From NCBI RefSeq assembly GCF_002150785.1, contig NZ_MTAZ01000008.1, positions 52,293 to 116,292 on the forward strand: 64,000 nucleotides of DNA. The letters are read 5' to 3'. A program made the translations under genes and the position numbers. This DNA is from Arenibacter amylolyticus. Lineage in GTDB: Bacteria; Bacteroidota; Bacteroidia; Flavobacteriales; Flavobacteriaceae. Positions 16,287 through 25,604 of the stretch are shown one piece after another (the stretch's first letter is position 1; every line of letters starts with the position of its first letter). Under the pieces are notes generated by a model. That model did no database searches. It had not been told where the DNA came from and saw only the letters and a list, made by a program, of their open reading frames with translations.

Positions 16287-19200
16287 ATGAAAAAATTTAT
16301 CCAAGGAATAGTAGGCTTTTCCTTAAGGAATTCTATTATCGTATTCTTCCTTACCGCCTTGCTGTTCATTGCAGGCATAGTTAGTTATTTAAACACCCCT
16401 ATTGAAGCCTTCCCGGATGTGACCAACACCAGGGCCAGAATTATTACCCAATGGCCTGGTAGAAGTGCGGAGGAAGTAGAAAAATTTGTTACCCTACCTA
16501 TAAGCACTGCGGTAAATACCATTCCCAAAAAATCGCAGGTGAGGTCCATCTCCCTATTTGGGCTTTCCGTGGTAACCGTCATCTTTGACGATGAGGTAGA
16601 CGATTTCTTTGCCCAACAATACACGGCCAATCGTTTGCAGGGGGCCGACCTCCCAGAGGGTGCAGATGCTAGGATAGAACCACCCTATGGGGCCACCGGG
16701 GAAATTTTTAGGTATGTTCTAAAAAGCGACCTTCCCATAAAGGAACTTACCGCCATCCACGATTGGGTAATAGAACGGGAACTGGTATCGGTACCTGGGG
16801 TAGCCGATGTAGTGAGTTTTGGAGGCGAGGAAAAAATCTATGAGATAAAAATTAACCCTACGGAACTGGCCAATTACGACCTATCGCCCCTGGAGGTGTT
16901 CGAGGCGGTGAGGAAAACCAACATCAATGTAGGGGGAGATATTATTGAAAGAGGGAGTCAGGCCTATGTAGTACGTGGTATAGGTCTGTTGGAAGGAGTA
17001 GCAGATATAGAGAATATTCTGATAGAGGTGAAAGGTACCACCCCTATCCTTGTGAAGCATGTGGCCGAGGTAAAGGTTACGGCCAAGCCAAGACTGGGAT
17101 CGGTTGGACTCCAGGATGAGGAAGACCTGGTACAGGGGATTGTAGTGATGCTAAGAGGGCAAAATCCGGATGAAGTAATTGCCAATGTAAAGGAAAAAAT
17201 TGCTGAACTCAATGACCGTATCCTCCCTAGTGATGTTTTAATAGAACCTATTATAGATAGGACTACCTTGGTAGATGCTACGGTGAGTACGGTTAGTAAA
17301 AACCTAGTGGAAGGCATTCTCCTGGTTTCTATAATTGTGTTTGTATTCCTATTTAACTGGCGAACAACCGTAATAGTTGCCTCCGTTATTCCCTTATCCT
17401 TCCTATTTGCACTCATTATGCTGAGGATCCAGGGATTACCTGCCAACTTAATTTCTATGGGAGCCATAGATTTTGGCTTGTTGCTAAAAGGGACCCTAGT
17501 AATTGTGGAAACCGTCTTTGTTGCAATGAACAAGAGAGCGAGCCAAATGGGAATGGAGAAATTCAATAAAATGAGTAAGCTGGGCCTGATCAAAAAAAGT
17601 GCGGGCAGCGTAGCTACCTACATTGTTTTTGCGCAGATTATCCTTATAGTGGCCTTATTACCCATTTTTTCCTTCCAAAAGGTGGAAGGAAAAATGTTTA
17701 AACCCCTGGCTTTTACTTTAGGATACGCACTAACCGGATCCTTGATACTGAGTATCACCTACGTTCCGGCAATGATTAAGCTACTCTTAAAAAAGAATAT
17801 AGTGGAAAAGGAGAATATGGTTTCCAGATTTTTCCAACAAAACCTCTTCAAGCTATTCCTATGGACCAACAAGAGAAGAAAAGCTACTTTGTACGGATTT
17901 GGCGCGCTTTTAATGACATGTGGGGTAAGCTTCCTGTTCTACGGGTCCGAGTTTATTCCCAGCCTAAACGAAGGAGCACTTTACGTGCGTGCCACCTTGC
18001 CCAATAGCGTAAATATTGGGGAGGCCAACAGACTTGCCAAAGAGTTAAAAGGAGAACTTAGACAGTTTGAGGAAGTGAAGTTTGTACTTAACCAGGTAGG
18101 CCGACCCAATGACGGAACGGATCCCACCGGTTTCTTTAATATTGAGTTTCACATAGAATTGCATCCCGAAAAAGAATGGCAACGAAAGATAGGAAAGCCA
18201 GCGCTTGTTGAGGAAATGCGAGAGGTATTACAAAATTACCCCGGCATTGTATTCGGATTTAGTCAGCCTATCCAAGACAATGTGGAGGAATATGTGGCCG
18301 GGGTAAAAAGTTCCTTGGTTGTAAAAATTTTTGGGGACGACCTCTTTGAATTGGAAAAATATGCAGACCAAGTAGCCAATAGTATTAGAGATGTGGAGGG
18401 AATCGAAGATTTAAATGTATACCGCAATATTGGCCTACCAGAACTGCGTATTCAGATCCACGATAGCAAGCTGGCCCGTTACGCGGTTGATATGGCCGAT
18501 GCGCAAGCCGTGGTAGAGATGGCCATCGGGGGCCGGGCGGCCACCACCTTTTATGAGAACGAACGGATGTTTGACGTGCGGGTGCGCTTTGCCGAGGAAT
18601 ATAGGGACACCGATGAAAAGATTGGGGAAATACTAATCCCCGCCATGGATGGAAAGAAGATCCCCCTACGAGAAATAGCCACCATTAGTTATATAACAGG
18701 CCCCTCCTTTATCTACCGCGAAGGCAGTAGTAGGTATATTGCGGTTGGATTTAGTGTAGAAGGCAGGGATTTGGGGAGTACCATAGCTGAAGCAAAACAA
18801 AAAGTAGCAGAGAACGTACACTTACCCAAGGCCAATAAAATGGAATGGGCAGGGGAATTTGAGAGCAAGGAGCGCGCAAGTAAGCAATTGGCACGCATTG
18901 TTCCTGCTGTTTTGTTGCTGATTCTCTTTCTTTTATACTTTAACTTTGGCACCATAAAAGATACTTTGATTGCGGCAGCTACCATTCCCTTTGCCTTTAT
19001 AGGCGGATTTATATCGCTGTGGGTCACAGACACTATTTTTGGAATATCGGCCGGAATCGGATTTATAATTCTCTTTGGTGTAAATACTATTAATGCCATT
19101 ATTTTGATTGCGGTGATGAAAGAAAACATGCGCAAAAAAGGGCTCAATGAAGCTATTTCCAATGGGGTTCACAGTAGAATAAGACCTATTGTAATGATCG

Positions 19201-19376
19201 CCCTAATGGGCTCCATGGGATTGCTTCCTGCTGCCATGTCTACAGGAATGGGTTCCGAAATTCAAAAACCCTTGGCCATTATGATTGTAGGGGGACTCTT
19301 AATCTGTATGATATTGTCTTTAACCGTACTGCCACAACTGTTTTACTGGGCGTATAGGAAGTCGCACCGAAAATAA
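16287..19376 (+). CDS. HME-RND heavy-metal efflux permease (CusA/CzcA family)
   Basis: This 1029-residue inner-membrane pump uses the proton gradient to export metal ions from the periplasm or cytoplasm through the adaptor and TolC channel. The protein has the RND two-fold repeat: a helix at 12-31, a large porter domain, helices from about 335, a second periplasmic loop and final helices with the family signature GSMGLLPAAMSTGMGSEIQKPLA. Length matches CzcA/CusA. In helix 4 the proton-relay triad D-x5-D-x6-E of CzcA appears as D395-x5-K401-x6-E408, so the central acid is lysine. The exported metal (Cu/Ag or Co/Zn/Cd) cannot be told from sequence. Confidence 0.93.
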   Translation: MKKFIQGIVGFSLRNSIIVFFLTALLFIAGIVSYLNTPIEAFPDVTNTRARIITQWPGRSAEEVEKFVTLPISTAVNTIPKKSQVRSISLFGLSVVTVIFDDEVDDFFAQQYTANRLQGADLPEGADARIEPPYGATGEIFRYVLKSDLPIKELTAIHDWVIERELVSVPGVADVVSFGGEEKIYEIKINPTELANYDLSPLEVFEAVRKTNINVGGDIIERGSQAYVVRGIGLLEGVADIENILIEVKGTTPILVKHVAEVKVTAKPRLGSVGLQDEEDLVQGIVVMLRGQNPDEVIANVKEKIAELNDRILPSDVLIEPIIDRTTLVDATVSTVSKNLVEGILLVSIIVFVFLFNWRTTVIVASVIPLSFLFALIMLRIQGLPANLISMGAIDFGLLLKGTLVIVETVFVAMNKRASQMGMEKFNKMSKLGLIKKSAGSVATYIVFAQIILIVALLPIFSFQKVEGKMFKPLAFTLGYALTGSLILSITYVPAMIKLLLKKNIVEKENMVSRFFQQNLFKLFLWTNKRRKATLYGFGALLMTCGVSFLFYGSEFIPSLNEGALYVRATLPNSVNIGEANRLAKELKGELRQFEEVKFVLNQVGRPNDGTDPTGFFNIEFHIELHPEKEWQRKIGKPALVEEMREVLQNYPGIVFGFSQPIQDNVEEYVAGVKSSLVVKIFGDDLFELEKYADQVANSIRDVEGIEDLNVYRNIGLPELRIQIHDSKLARYAVDMADAQAVVEMAIGGRAATTFYENERMFDVRVRFAEEYRDTDEKIGEILIPAMDGKKIPLREIATISYITGPSFIYREGSSRYIAVGFSVEGRDLGSTIAEAKQKVAENVHLPKANKMEWAGEFESKERASKQLARIVPAVLLLILFLLYFNFGTIKDTLIAAATIPFAFIGGFISLWVTDTIFGISAGIGFIILFGVNTINAIILIAVMKENMRKKGLNEAISNGVHSRIRPIVMIALMGSMGLLPAAMSTGMGSEIQKPLAIMIVGGLLICMILSLTVLPQLFYWAYRKSHRK

Positions 19377-19412
19377 ACCCACTATTATTTTCCTGAATGT
19401 AGGATGATTATA

Positions 19413-19447
19413 AATTCCCCGCGAGTATTCACGGGGAATTTTTTTTT
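19413..19447 (+). terminator. Strong rho-independent terminator of efflux operon
   Basis: AATTCCCCG (19413-19421) pairs with CGGGGAATT (19432-19440) across a 10-nt loop and runs into nine T. It lies 36 nt after the permease stop. Confidence 0.9.
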
Positions 19448-19544
19448 GCATTAGGTTCATTGATAAACCGTAGCTAGATTATGATTATCGGTAGTCTACC
19501 CTATTTTTCTACGGCCTAAAGCGCCGTGGCTATTGAAAAATAAA

Positions 19545-19606
19545 GGTCCAGACTGTCCGCCAGAACGCTTCTTTCGGCCTGGCGCTCTACCGGACAAACA
19601 TGGACT
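19545..19606 (-). terminator. Large hairpin, probable terminator of radical SAM gene
   Basis: Nested arms GTCCA/TGGAC (19546-19550 and 19602-19606), GTCCG/CGGAC (19555-19559 and 19591-19595) and CGCCAG/CTGGCG (19558-19563 and 19579-19584) form one long hairpin. On the minus strand the stem is followed by CTTTATTTTT, so it may terminate the PA0069-family gene that ends at 19635. The core is copy 2 of the dispersed repeat. Confidence 0.5.
19555..19584 (-). repeat. 30-nt dispersed hairpin repeat, copy 2
   Basis: The reverse complement of this segment agrees with 16169-16198 at 25 of 30 positions; the differences are mostly in the loop. See the copy upstream of the RND permease gene. Confidence 0.6.
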
Positions 19607-19634
19607 ACGTTTATCCAAACATATACGCGTCTTC

Positions 19635-20708
19635 CTAGAAAAGTCGCAACTGCCCGTCCTTATATTGCTCGTGAAGGGTAGTATTCAGCGGGGGAACAGG
19701 AGCATCCTTAAAATACTTCCTTCTGGCCAAATGGATCATTTCATGGATCTGTTGGGCTATTTTACCTTCTCCGCGACTTCGGACACCGAACCTACTGTCG
19801 TTTAGTGTGCCCCCATGGCAATCCTTAATCTGGTTTAGCACCTTATCTGCCTTGTTGGGCAGGGTCTTTCGTATCCAATCCTCAAACAGTACCCCAATGG
19901 CTCCGTTGAGCCTTACTACGGTATAGCCAAAGGATAAGGCACCATTATCTGCCACTGCTTTGGCCAGCCCAAGAATTTCATGACTGTTTATCCCTGGAAT
20001 TATGGGTGCCAGCATGGCTTTCACGGGAATCTGATGCTCGGAAAGCTGCCTTATGGTCTCTAGCCGTTTTTTAATGGAGGCCGTTCTAGGCTCCAAGATT
20101 CTCCTAGTGGCTTCGGAAAGGGAAGTTACGGACACATTTACACCAATTAGATGGTCCTTTGCCAATTGGGTTAAGATGTCCAAATCCCGTAGCACTAGGC
20201 TATTTTTCGTAATAATCCCTACGGGATGCTTATATTTTAGGAATACTTCCAAGCAGGCCCTTGTAAGTTCAAATTCACGTTCTGCCGGTTGGTAACAGTC
20301 CGTATTGCCCGAAAGTACAATGGTGGCTGCCTTCCAACGCTTGCTTTTCAGCTTTTCTTCTAACAAGCTTGGGGCATCCTTTTTTATCAGAATTTTTCTT
20401 TCAAAATCCAACCCGGCACTATACCCCCAATACTCATGGGAGTTACGGGCGTAACAGTAAATGCACCCATGTTCACATCCTTGGTAGGGATTTAGGGAAT
20501 AGGCCATCCCTACATCGGGACTATTCACTTTATTTACGATGGTTTTAGGATAAATAGGGAGGTACTGGGTTTTATTGGAAGCAACCTCCTCTCCCTCCAG
20601 TCGGCAAAACTCCAGAAAATCGTCTCGCATCTCATTGGAGAACTCGGAAAAACGATTATTTGAATTTTGTTGGGCTCCACGCCCTTTAATAACTGGATTC
20701 ACTTTCAT
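19635..20708 (-). CDS. PA0069-family radical SAM protein
   Basis: The 357-residue protein has the radical SAM cluster motif CX3CX2C (C78, C82, C85) in NPYQGCEHGCIYCYAR, as in the PA0069 and spore-photoproduct-lyase-related group, and the N-terminal GRGAQQNSNNRF segment typical of PA0069. Members use a [4Fe-4S] cluster and S-adenosylmethionine for radical chemistry; the substrate is unknown, with a nucleic-acid role proposed for relatives. It is transcribed alone from a good promoter immediately upstream. Confidence 0.9.
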   Translation of the reverse strand: MKVNPVIKGRGAQQNSNNRFSEFSNEMRDDFLEFCRLEGEEVASNKTQYLPIYPKTIVNKVNSPDVGMAYSLNPYQGCEHGCIYCYARNSHEYWGYSAGLDFERKILIKKDAPSLLEEKLKSKRWKAATIVLSGNTDCYQPAEREFELTRACLEVFLKYKHPVGIITKNSLVLRDLDILTQLAKDHLIGVNVSVTSLSEATRRILEPRTASIKKRLETIRQLSEHQIPVKAMLAPIIPGINSHEILGLAKAVADNGALSFGYTVVRLNGAIGVLFEDWIRKTLPNKADKVLNQIKDCHGGTLNDSRFGVRSRGEGKIAQQIHEMIHLARRKYFKDAPVPPLNTTLHEQYKDGQLRLF

Positions 20709-20724
20709 GCTGATGGATTTACTC

Positions 20725-20752
20725 CAAAATTATGGAATAAATCCAATTGCAA
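20725..20752 (-). promoter_or_regulatory. Promoter of PA0069-family gene
   Basis: On the minus strand TTG (20750-20752), a 17-nt spacer and TAATTTTG (20725-20732) fit the flavobacterial promoter pattern. The start codon lies 17 nt downstream at 20708. Confidence 0.5.
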
Positions 20753-20964
20753 AAAAGTAAATATGTTAATTTATGTTTGATTAATTATTGAAAAACCAAC
20801 TAATGCTCCAAGGGAAGCTAGCGAATGTTTCAGGGACGGCTCGTGGTAAGAGCGGAAAATACCCGACTTAGATGCTTGGGGCTACCATCGGAAAAAGGCA
20901 AAGATGCTTATTGTGCCACCACCCTAATCACACGCGATACATCTTTAGGAAAGAACTCTCACTT

Positions 20965-22536
20965 TTAAGGCAAGGCTTGGGGCCCCAACTTCACTTTTAC
21001 CAATTGTTTTCTAGACCCCCTTTTGGCGTAATACAGCATACTTTTATCTACATCGTCTATCAAAGGTTTGGAAACCATTAGGGGGAGTCGGGCTTCATGA
21101 TTATCAATCACCTTTTCATAGCTAATCTTCCCATCCTTGTCCAACATAATCATAAACACGTTCTTATTCCTACCCAATCCCTGCTTAAAAAAAAGTCGCT
21201 CCCCTGGTAGGAGTTGCGGATTTTCCGCTCCTGTACTAATCAGGTAATAGGTATTATCCCCTTTTGTGAGGGAACTATAAGACGTATAAGCTCCGTCCCC
21301 TTGGGTTACCTCGGCCTTATTTATGTTTCTTGCCCAAAGCATATCGCCATCAATACTCAGTTTGGCGCTTACGATATCGTTATAATGGTATCGGTTAATC
21401 TTTAGCCTAGATCCTGTAGGATCGGACTGAAGGCTGGAGGTCACAAAATACTCCTCGGCATTAAAAAGAATATTATTTTCCGGAGTGAGACAGAGGTTTT
21501 TAAAGACCAGATTTTTCACCACATTATCTTCCCCCCTCCCAAACTTATCGGCCATAAACTGCGGAGAGAAGGGATTGTATTTTTTTTCACGAATGGCTAG
21601 GGTCTTGGGATCTAGGTTAAAATAGGCCAGACCATTATATCTATTGTCTTTTCTATCAGCATAAAATCCCACACAAACCAACCTATCTTGGACTAGCATG
21701 GGCTTTAAAGACTCGGAATACCGACCGGTATCATCAAAGGTTTGGAGGGTGCCTCCGTCCGTACTGATCCTTAATAATTCGTACTGAAACTTTCGGTCTG
21801 TTGCTGCAAAGCGGCGTTTTTTAAAGTAGGCTTTCCCCACTAAATACACCGCATCCAAATTCTTGGATGTCACCATATTCTCGAACGCATAGTTTTTCTC
21901 TTCCAAGTCCCCGGAAAAATCGTATTCCAACAATTTATTCAGGGAGCTATTGAAGAGATACAACATATGAGTATTTACTTTCCCCCGTTTAAAATGCGTA
22001 CTTATCACAAAAGCGGATTCGTCCGGATTAAAAAACGCGGTGGTAGTAAACCCTCTCGAAAAATTTCTATTGTAGTAATTGTGCGCTAGGGGATTGCTTA
22101 CCTCCTGGGAGGGAACAGACAAAATGGGGTGTGCCGTAAAACCGTAGGTACTAATGGGACTCCTATGAACCACGTAATCATAAGTTCCTTTTAGCATATT
22201 GTATTCTAAAAGCAACATGTTTAACTGACCATTTTTTACAAAGGCGTTAATGAAATGTCGACCTTTTAAGCGGTAATTATATTCTGCGATCAGCTCTAGG
22301 TTCTTATTGTAGTGTTCAATATAATAACCCTTGGGTTTAAGGACAATCCCGGTATAATAGGAGCGCACCAGTATGGAGCCCCCCATGCCATCGTCGGAAA
22401 TATCCAAGAGCTTTGAGTATTTATACCGATCGTGATAACGCTCTCCAAAATGGTACTCCACTGGTATTTCCTGTGCTTTGGAAAAAGCGAAAAGAACACA
22501 AAATAAAAGGGTGAGGCAATACTTTAGTGGAGCCAT
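20965..22536 (-). CDS. Secreted protein of unknown function (523 aa)
   Basis: I do not recognise this family. The product has a clear signal peptide (about 1-21, ending FSKAQE), no membrane segment afterwards, and a body of short beta-strand-like stretches rich in Tyr, Phe and Asn, with recurring patterns such as LLRISTDGG and LSIDGDMLWARNINKAE that suggest a WD-like or beta-propeller fold. Similar secreted flavobacterial proteins are annotated only as hypothetical. It follows the enoyl-CoA hydratase gene with an 18-nt gap and is probably co-transcribed, although no functional link is apparent. Confidence 0.8.
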   Translation of the reverse strand: MAPLKYCLTLLFCVLFAFSKAQEIPVEYHFGERYHDRYKYSKLLDISDDGMGGSILVRSYYTGIVLKPKGYYIEHYNKNLELIAEYNYRLKGRHFINAFVKNGQLNMLLLEYNMLKGTYDYVVHRSPISTYGFTAHPILSVPSQEVSNPLAHNYYNRNFSRGFTTTAFFNPDESAFVISTHFKRGKVNTHMLYLFNSSLNKLLEYDFSGDLEEKNYAFENMVTSKNLDAVYLVGKAYFKKRRFAATDRKFQYELLRISTDGGTLQTFDDTGRYSESLKPMLVQDRLVCVGFYADRKDNRYNGLAYFNLDPKTLAIREKKYNPFSPQFMADKFGRGEDNVVKNLVFKNLCLTPENNILFNAEEYFVTSSLQSDPTGSRLKINRYHYNDIVSAKLSIDGDMLWARNINKAEVTQGDGAYTSYSSLTKGDNTYYLISTGAENPQLLPGERLFFKQGLGRNKNVFMIMLDKDGKISYEKVIDNHEARLPLMVSKPLIDDVDKSMLYYAKRGSRKQLVKVKLGPQALP

Positions 22537-22554
22537 GCGGTGGTTTATTGGTTA

Positions 22555-23337
22555 TTACATATCGGAGAAATCGGGTTTTCTCTTTTCCAAGAATGCGGTG
22601 GTTCCCTCTTTAAAATCGGAGGTACCGAAACATTTTCCAAAAGCCTCAATCTCAATTTCATACCCGTTTGCGTTATGATTAAAACCAGCATTTATGGCTT
22701 TTATTGCATTCTTAATGGCATTGGGCGAATTTCTACAAATTTTGGCGGCTATCTTTAGGGTAAGGTCCATTAGGTGTTCTTGTTCTACTACATGATTTAC
22801 CAAACCAAATTCTAATGCCCTAGCCGCATCGATCATTTCGCCACCAAGGATCATTTCCATGGCGCGACCCTTCCCTATTAATTGTGGTAGGCGTTGTGTA
22901 CCCCCATACCCAGGAATAACACCTAGAGAGACCTCTGGCAGCCCCATACGCGCATTATGGCTGGCAATCCTAAAGTGACATGCCATGGCTAGTTCTAGCC
23001 CACCTCCCAGAGCATATCCATTGACCGCTGCAATTACGGGCGTTCCCAAATTCTCTATAAAGGAAAATAACTGCTTATGTCCGGTAGCTGACAATTTCCC
23101 CCCTTCCTTGGTGGAGAAATCGGCAAATTCAGCAATATCGGCTCCTGCCACAAAGGATTTTTCCCCACTCCCAGTCAAAATAATAACTCTAATGGTTTTA
23201 TCCTTGTCCAGCGCTTTAATGGCATGGTGAAGCTCCCCAATAGTAGCCTTGTTCAACGCATTCATTTTGGAAGGCCTATTTAGGGTTACCGTGGATATGG
23301 CACCCTTCTTACTTATCAAAATGTTCTCGTATTTCAT
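22555..23337 (-). CDS. Enoyl-CoA hydratase/isomerase (crotonase family)
   Basis: The 260-residue protein is a full-length crotonase. It has the oxyanion-hole segments FVAGADI and GYALGGG, the catalytic glutamate region GGGLELAMACHFRIAS and a second acidic site in GLPEVSLGVIPGYGGTQRLP. Both glutamates of true hydratases are present, which supports hydration of 2-enoyl-CoA in beta-oxidation or a related acid pathway. Other beta-oxidation genes are not nearby. The neighbouring histidine kinase gene lies 111 nt upstream on the same strand, across an AT-rich gap. Confidence 0.92.
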   Translation of the reverse strand: MKYENILISKKGAISTVTLNRPSKMNALNKATIGELHHAIKALDKDKTIRVIILTGSGEKSFVAGADIAEFADFSTKEGGKLSATGHKQLFSFIENLGTPVIAAVNGYALGGGLELAMACHFRIASHNARMGLPEVSLGVIPGYGGTQRLPQLIGKGRAMEMILGGEMIDAARALEFGLVNHVVEQEHLMDLTLKIAAKICRNSPNAIKNAIKAINAGFNHNANGYEIEIEAFGKCFGTSDFKEGTTAFLEKRKPDFSDM

Positions 23338-23448
23338 TTCCTAACTTATTTTAAATAAAGTATTTCTAGCTAATTAAAATAGATTATATAAACCAATTGC
23401 CAAAATATAATGGCTCATCTACCACAAACCACTTCTATAAAAATAGTT

Positions 23449-24903
23449 TTAGTGGGGTTCTATTGGGAACTTTACCGTAAAAATGGTTCCTTTTTCTGGT
23501 TTAGACTCAAAGTCAATGGTTCCCTTAAAGGTCTCCACAATATTCTTTACCATGCCCAAGCCTAACCCCATGCCACTACTCTTGGTGGTAAATTTTGGTT
23601 CAAAGATGCGATCCTTTACTTCGGGTCGGATGCCGATGCCATTATCCGATATCTGGATACTTACCCAACCATTATCTCTAGCCACGGTGACCAGTACCCG
23701 TGGTTCCTCTTCCAAACTAACCGCCTGGATGGCATTTTTAACTAGATTGGTCACAACCCTAATTAGCTGGGTACGGTCTAGTACGCTAATAATCTCCTCT
23801 TCCTCCGAGGAAAATTCAATGTAGTTCTCGTTAAAAATATCTACCGCCAGCTTAACGATCTTAACCACATTTAGGGTTTCATTCTGTTGGGCCGGCATTT
23901 GGGCAAAGTTGGAGAAAGCCGATGCAATATTGCTCAAGGTATCTATTTGTTGAATAAGTGTCTTGGAATATTCGGCCACTTTCTCGGAGATATCCGGATC
24001 CTTAGGGTCAAATTTTCTTTCAAAGCTCTGCACCCCAAGCCGCATTGGGGTTAATGGATTTTTAATCTCATGGGCCACCTGTTTGGCCATTTCGCGCCAA
24101 GCCTGTTCTCTTTCCCCTTTGGCCAATTTGGCTGCACTTACTTCCAGCTCATCAATCATGGCATTATAAGAGGCAATCAATTTCCCAATTTCCTCACTAG
24201 GATTCTTTATGATGATCTTTTCGTTCCGCTTGGCAATATTGGTCTGGTTTAATCTATACGATATGGTCTGCAAGGGCCTAGTTATATAGAGGGAAATAAA
24301 ATAGGCCATTACAATTGCCAGCAATAAAACAAGCATATAAGCCCAAGTAAGTCGCATTAAGATCTCCTTTAACTCCCTATCATTAAAAGAGCTGTCCTCA
24401 AAATAGGGCAGGTTTAATATACCGATAGGTTTAAACTTATTATCGGTTATAAAAGTATAAGAAGCTTGATATTTAAAACCTGCCGCTGTTTTTTGCTCCA
24501 CAATTCGCTTGGACGGATTGGAGCCCAGCTCGTTTAAAATTTCTGCCTCTATACACCTAGAGATGGAGTCTACCTCAAACTTGGGTCGGGAGCTTTTTAA
24601 CAACTGACCTTCCAGATCATAGATGTTAAAGTTGATGTTCTGCACCAGGGCAATTTCATAGATTTCGTCCTTAAATATATAGGGAAGATTTTCCGTGGTA
24701 ACCGGGTAGGTTGTTTTTTGCAGGGTAAGGTCTATACTTTGTTTAATCTGTTCCTCCTTACGTTCCATACGTTCCGCATGGTATTCCCTGTTTTGCTCGC
24801 TATACTGATAAATGGTCACGACGGCAATCAGGATAAAGGCGATGACCACCAAAAATATCATGGCGATAATAATACGACTTCGCAGGGAAATGGTTTTGAG
24901 CAA
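23449..24903 (-). CDS. NtrY-like sensor histidine kinase
   Basis: The 484-residue kinase has a transmembrane helix at 11-32, an extracytoplasmic sensor of about 150 residues, a second helix at 186-207, a HAMP domain (208-260), the H-box VAHEIKNPLTPM with H278, and a HATPase domain (N-box NLVKNAIQAV, G-boxes GIGI and GMGLGLGM). The HEIKNPLTPMRLGVQ version is typical of the NtrY class. No response regulator is adjacent, so its partner must be elsewhere. It may be read from the hemH-MATE-hemJ direction (72-nt gap). Confidence 0.9.
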   Translation of the reverse strand: MLKTISLRSRIIIAMIFLVVIAFILIAVVTIYQYSEQNREYHAERMERKEEQIKQSIDLTLQKTTYPVTTENLPYIFKDEIYEIALVQNINFNIYDLEGQLLKSSRPKFEVDSISRCIEAEILNELGSNPSKRIVEQKTAAGFKYQASYTFITDNKFKPIGILNLPYFEDSSFNDRELKEILMRLTWAYMLVLLLAIVMAYFISLYITRPLQTISYRLNQTNIAKRNEKIIIKNPSEEIGKLIASYNAMIDELEVSAAKLAKGEREQAWREMAKQVAHEIKNPLTPMRLGVQSFERKFDPKDPDISEKVAEYSKTLIQQIDTLSNIASAFSNFAQMPAQQNETLNVVKIVKLAVDIFNENYIEFSSEEEEIISVLDRTQLIRVVTNLVKNAIQAVSLEEEPRVLVTVARDNGWVSIQISDNGIGIRPEVKDRIFEPKFTTKSSGMGLGLGMVKNIVETFKGTIDFESKPEKGTIFTVKFPIEPH

Positions 24904-24975
24904 GGGAAATCTATTTTTTAGTATTTAAATATAGCAATTATCACACCAAACCCAATAGGGAAATTGGAAGGCAAC

Positions 24976-25527
24976 CTATGCTTCGGGATTTTTATCCCGA
25001 ATCCGCTTATAAAGTCGGATACCCAGCATCAAGAGGATACCCAATACGATGATCCCTACCACTCCAAAAATCCAATTGAAGGCATTTTTTAGAATTACCA
25101 AAAAGACAATGGCAAAGAGGATTAAGGTGGCACCTTCGTTCCAGATGCGCATAAATTTGGAGGTGTATTTTATCTCATCGCGTTGCAACTGACCAAACAT
25201 CTGATGGTTTTTTAAATGATAGGCGATCAGCAGTACCACAAAGCCCAATTTAACATGCATCCAAGGTTGTTGTAACCAAGCGGGGAACAACAGCAATAAC
25301 CAAAGGGCAAAGATAGTTGCCAGAATTGCGGAGGGCCAAGTAATGATGAACCACAAGCGCTTGGTCATCAATTTAAACTGTTTAGTAAGAATCTCCCTTT
25401 CTGGAGAGGACTTCCCATCCGCCTCTATATGATATATAAAAAGGCGCGGAATATAGAACAAGCCTGCAAACCAGGTAATCACAAAAATAAGGTGCAAGGC
25501 TTTAATATAGTTGTAATATTCGGACAT
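24976..25527 (-). CDS. hemJ: HemJ-type protoporphyrinogen IX oxidase (CopD-like)
   Basis: The 183-residue protein has four membrane helices with the HemJ/UPF0093 pattern: YYNYIKALHLIFVITWFAGLFYIPRLFIYH at the start (H12 a likely heme ligand), a basic loop before helix 2, the HVKLGF segment and ending in a polar tail. HemJ converts protoporphyrinogen IX to protoporphyrin IX in organisms lacking HemG and HemY. Flavobacterial homologues are often labelled CopD. Its place one gene from ferrochelatase hemH supports the heme role. Confidence 0.85.
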   Translation of the reverse strand: MSEYYNYIKALHLIFVITWFAGLFYIPRLFIYHIEADGKSSPEREILTKQFKLMTKRLWFIITWPSAILATIFALWLLLLFPAWLQQPWMHVKLGFVVLLIAYHLKNHQMFGQLQRDEIKYTSKFMRIWNEGATLILFAIVFLVILKNAFNWIFGVVGIIVLGILLMLGIRLYKRIRDKNPEA

Positions 25528-25604
25528 AGATTCTCAATTACAGGGTAAAGATAATAGACCCTTTATTATAATGCTAATGTTATTGGAGGCCAGCGGTCAA
25601 TTTA

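Noticed and set aside
16964..17593. 209-codon minus-strand frame inside the RND permease gene
   Set aside because: It is a long shadow frame opposite a strongly conserved permease, rich in Ser/Thr/Ile as expected for antisense sequence.
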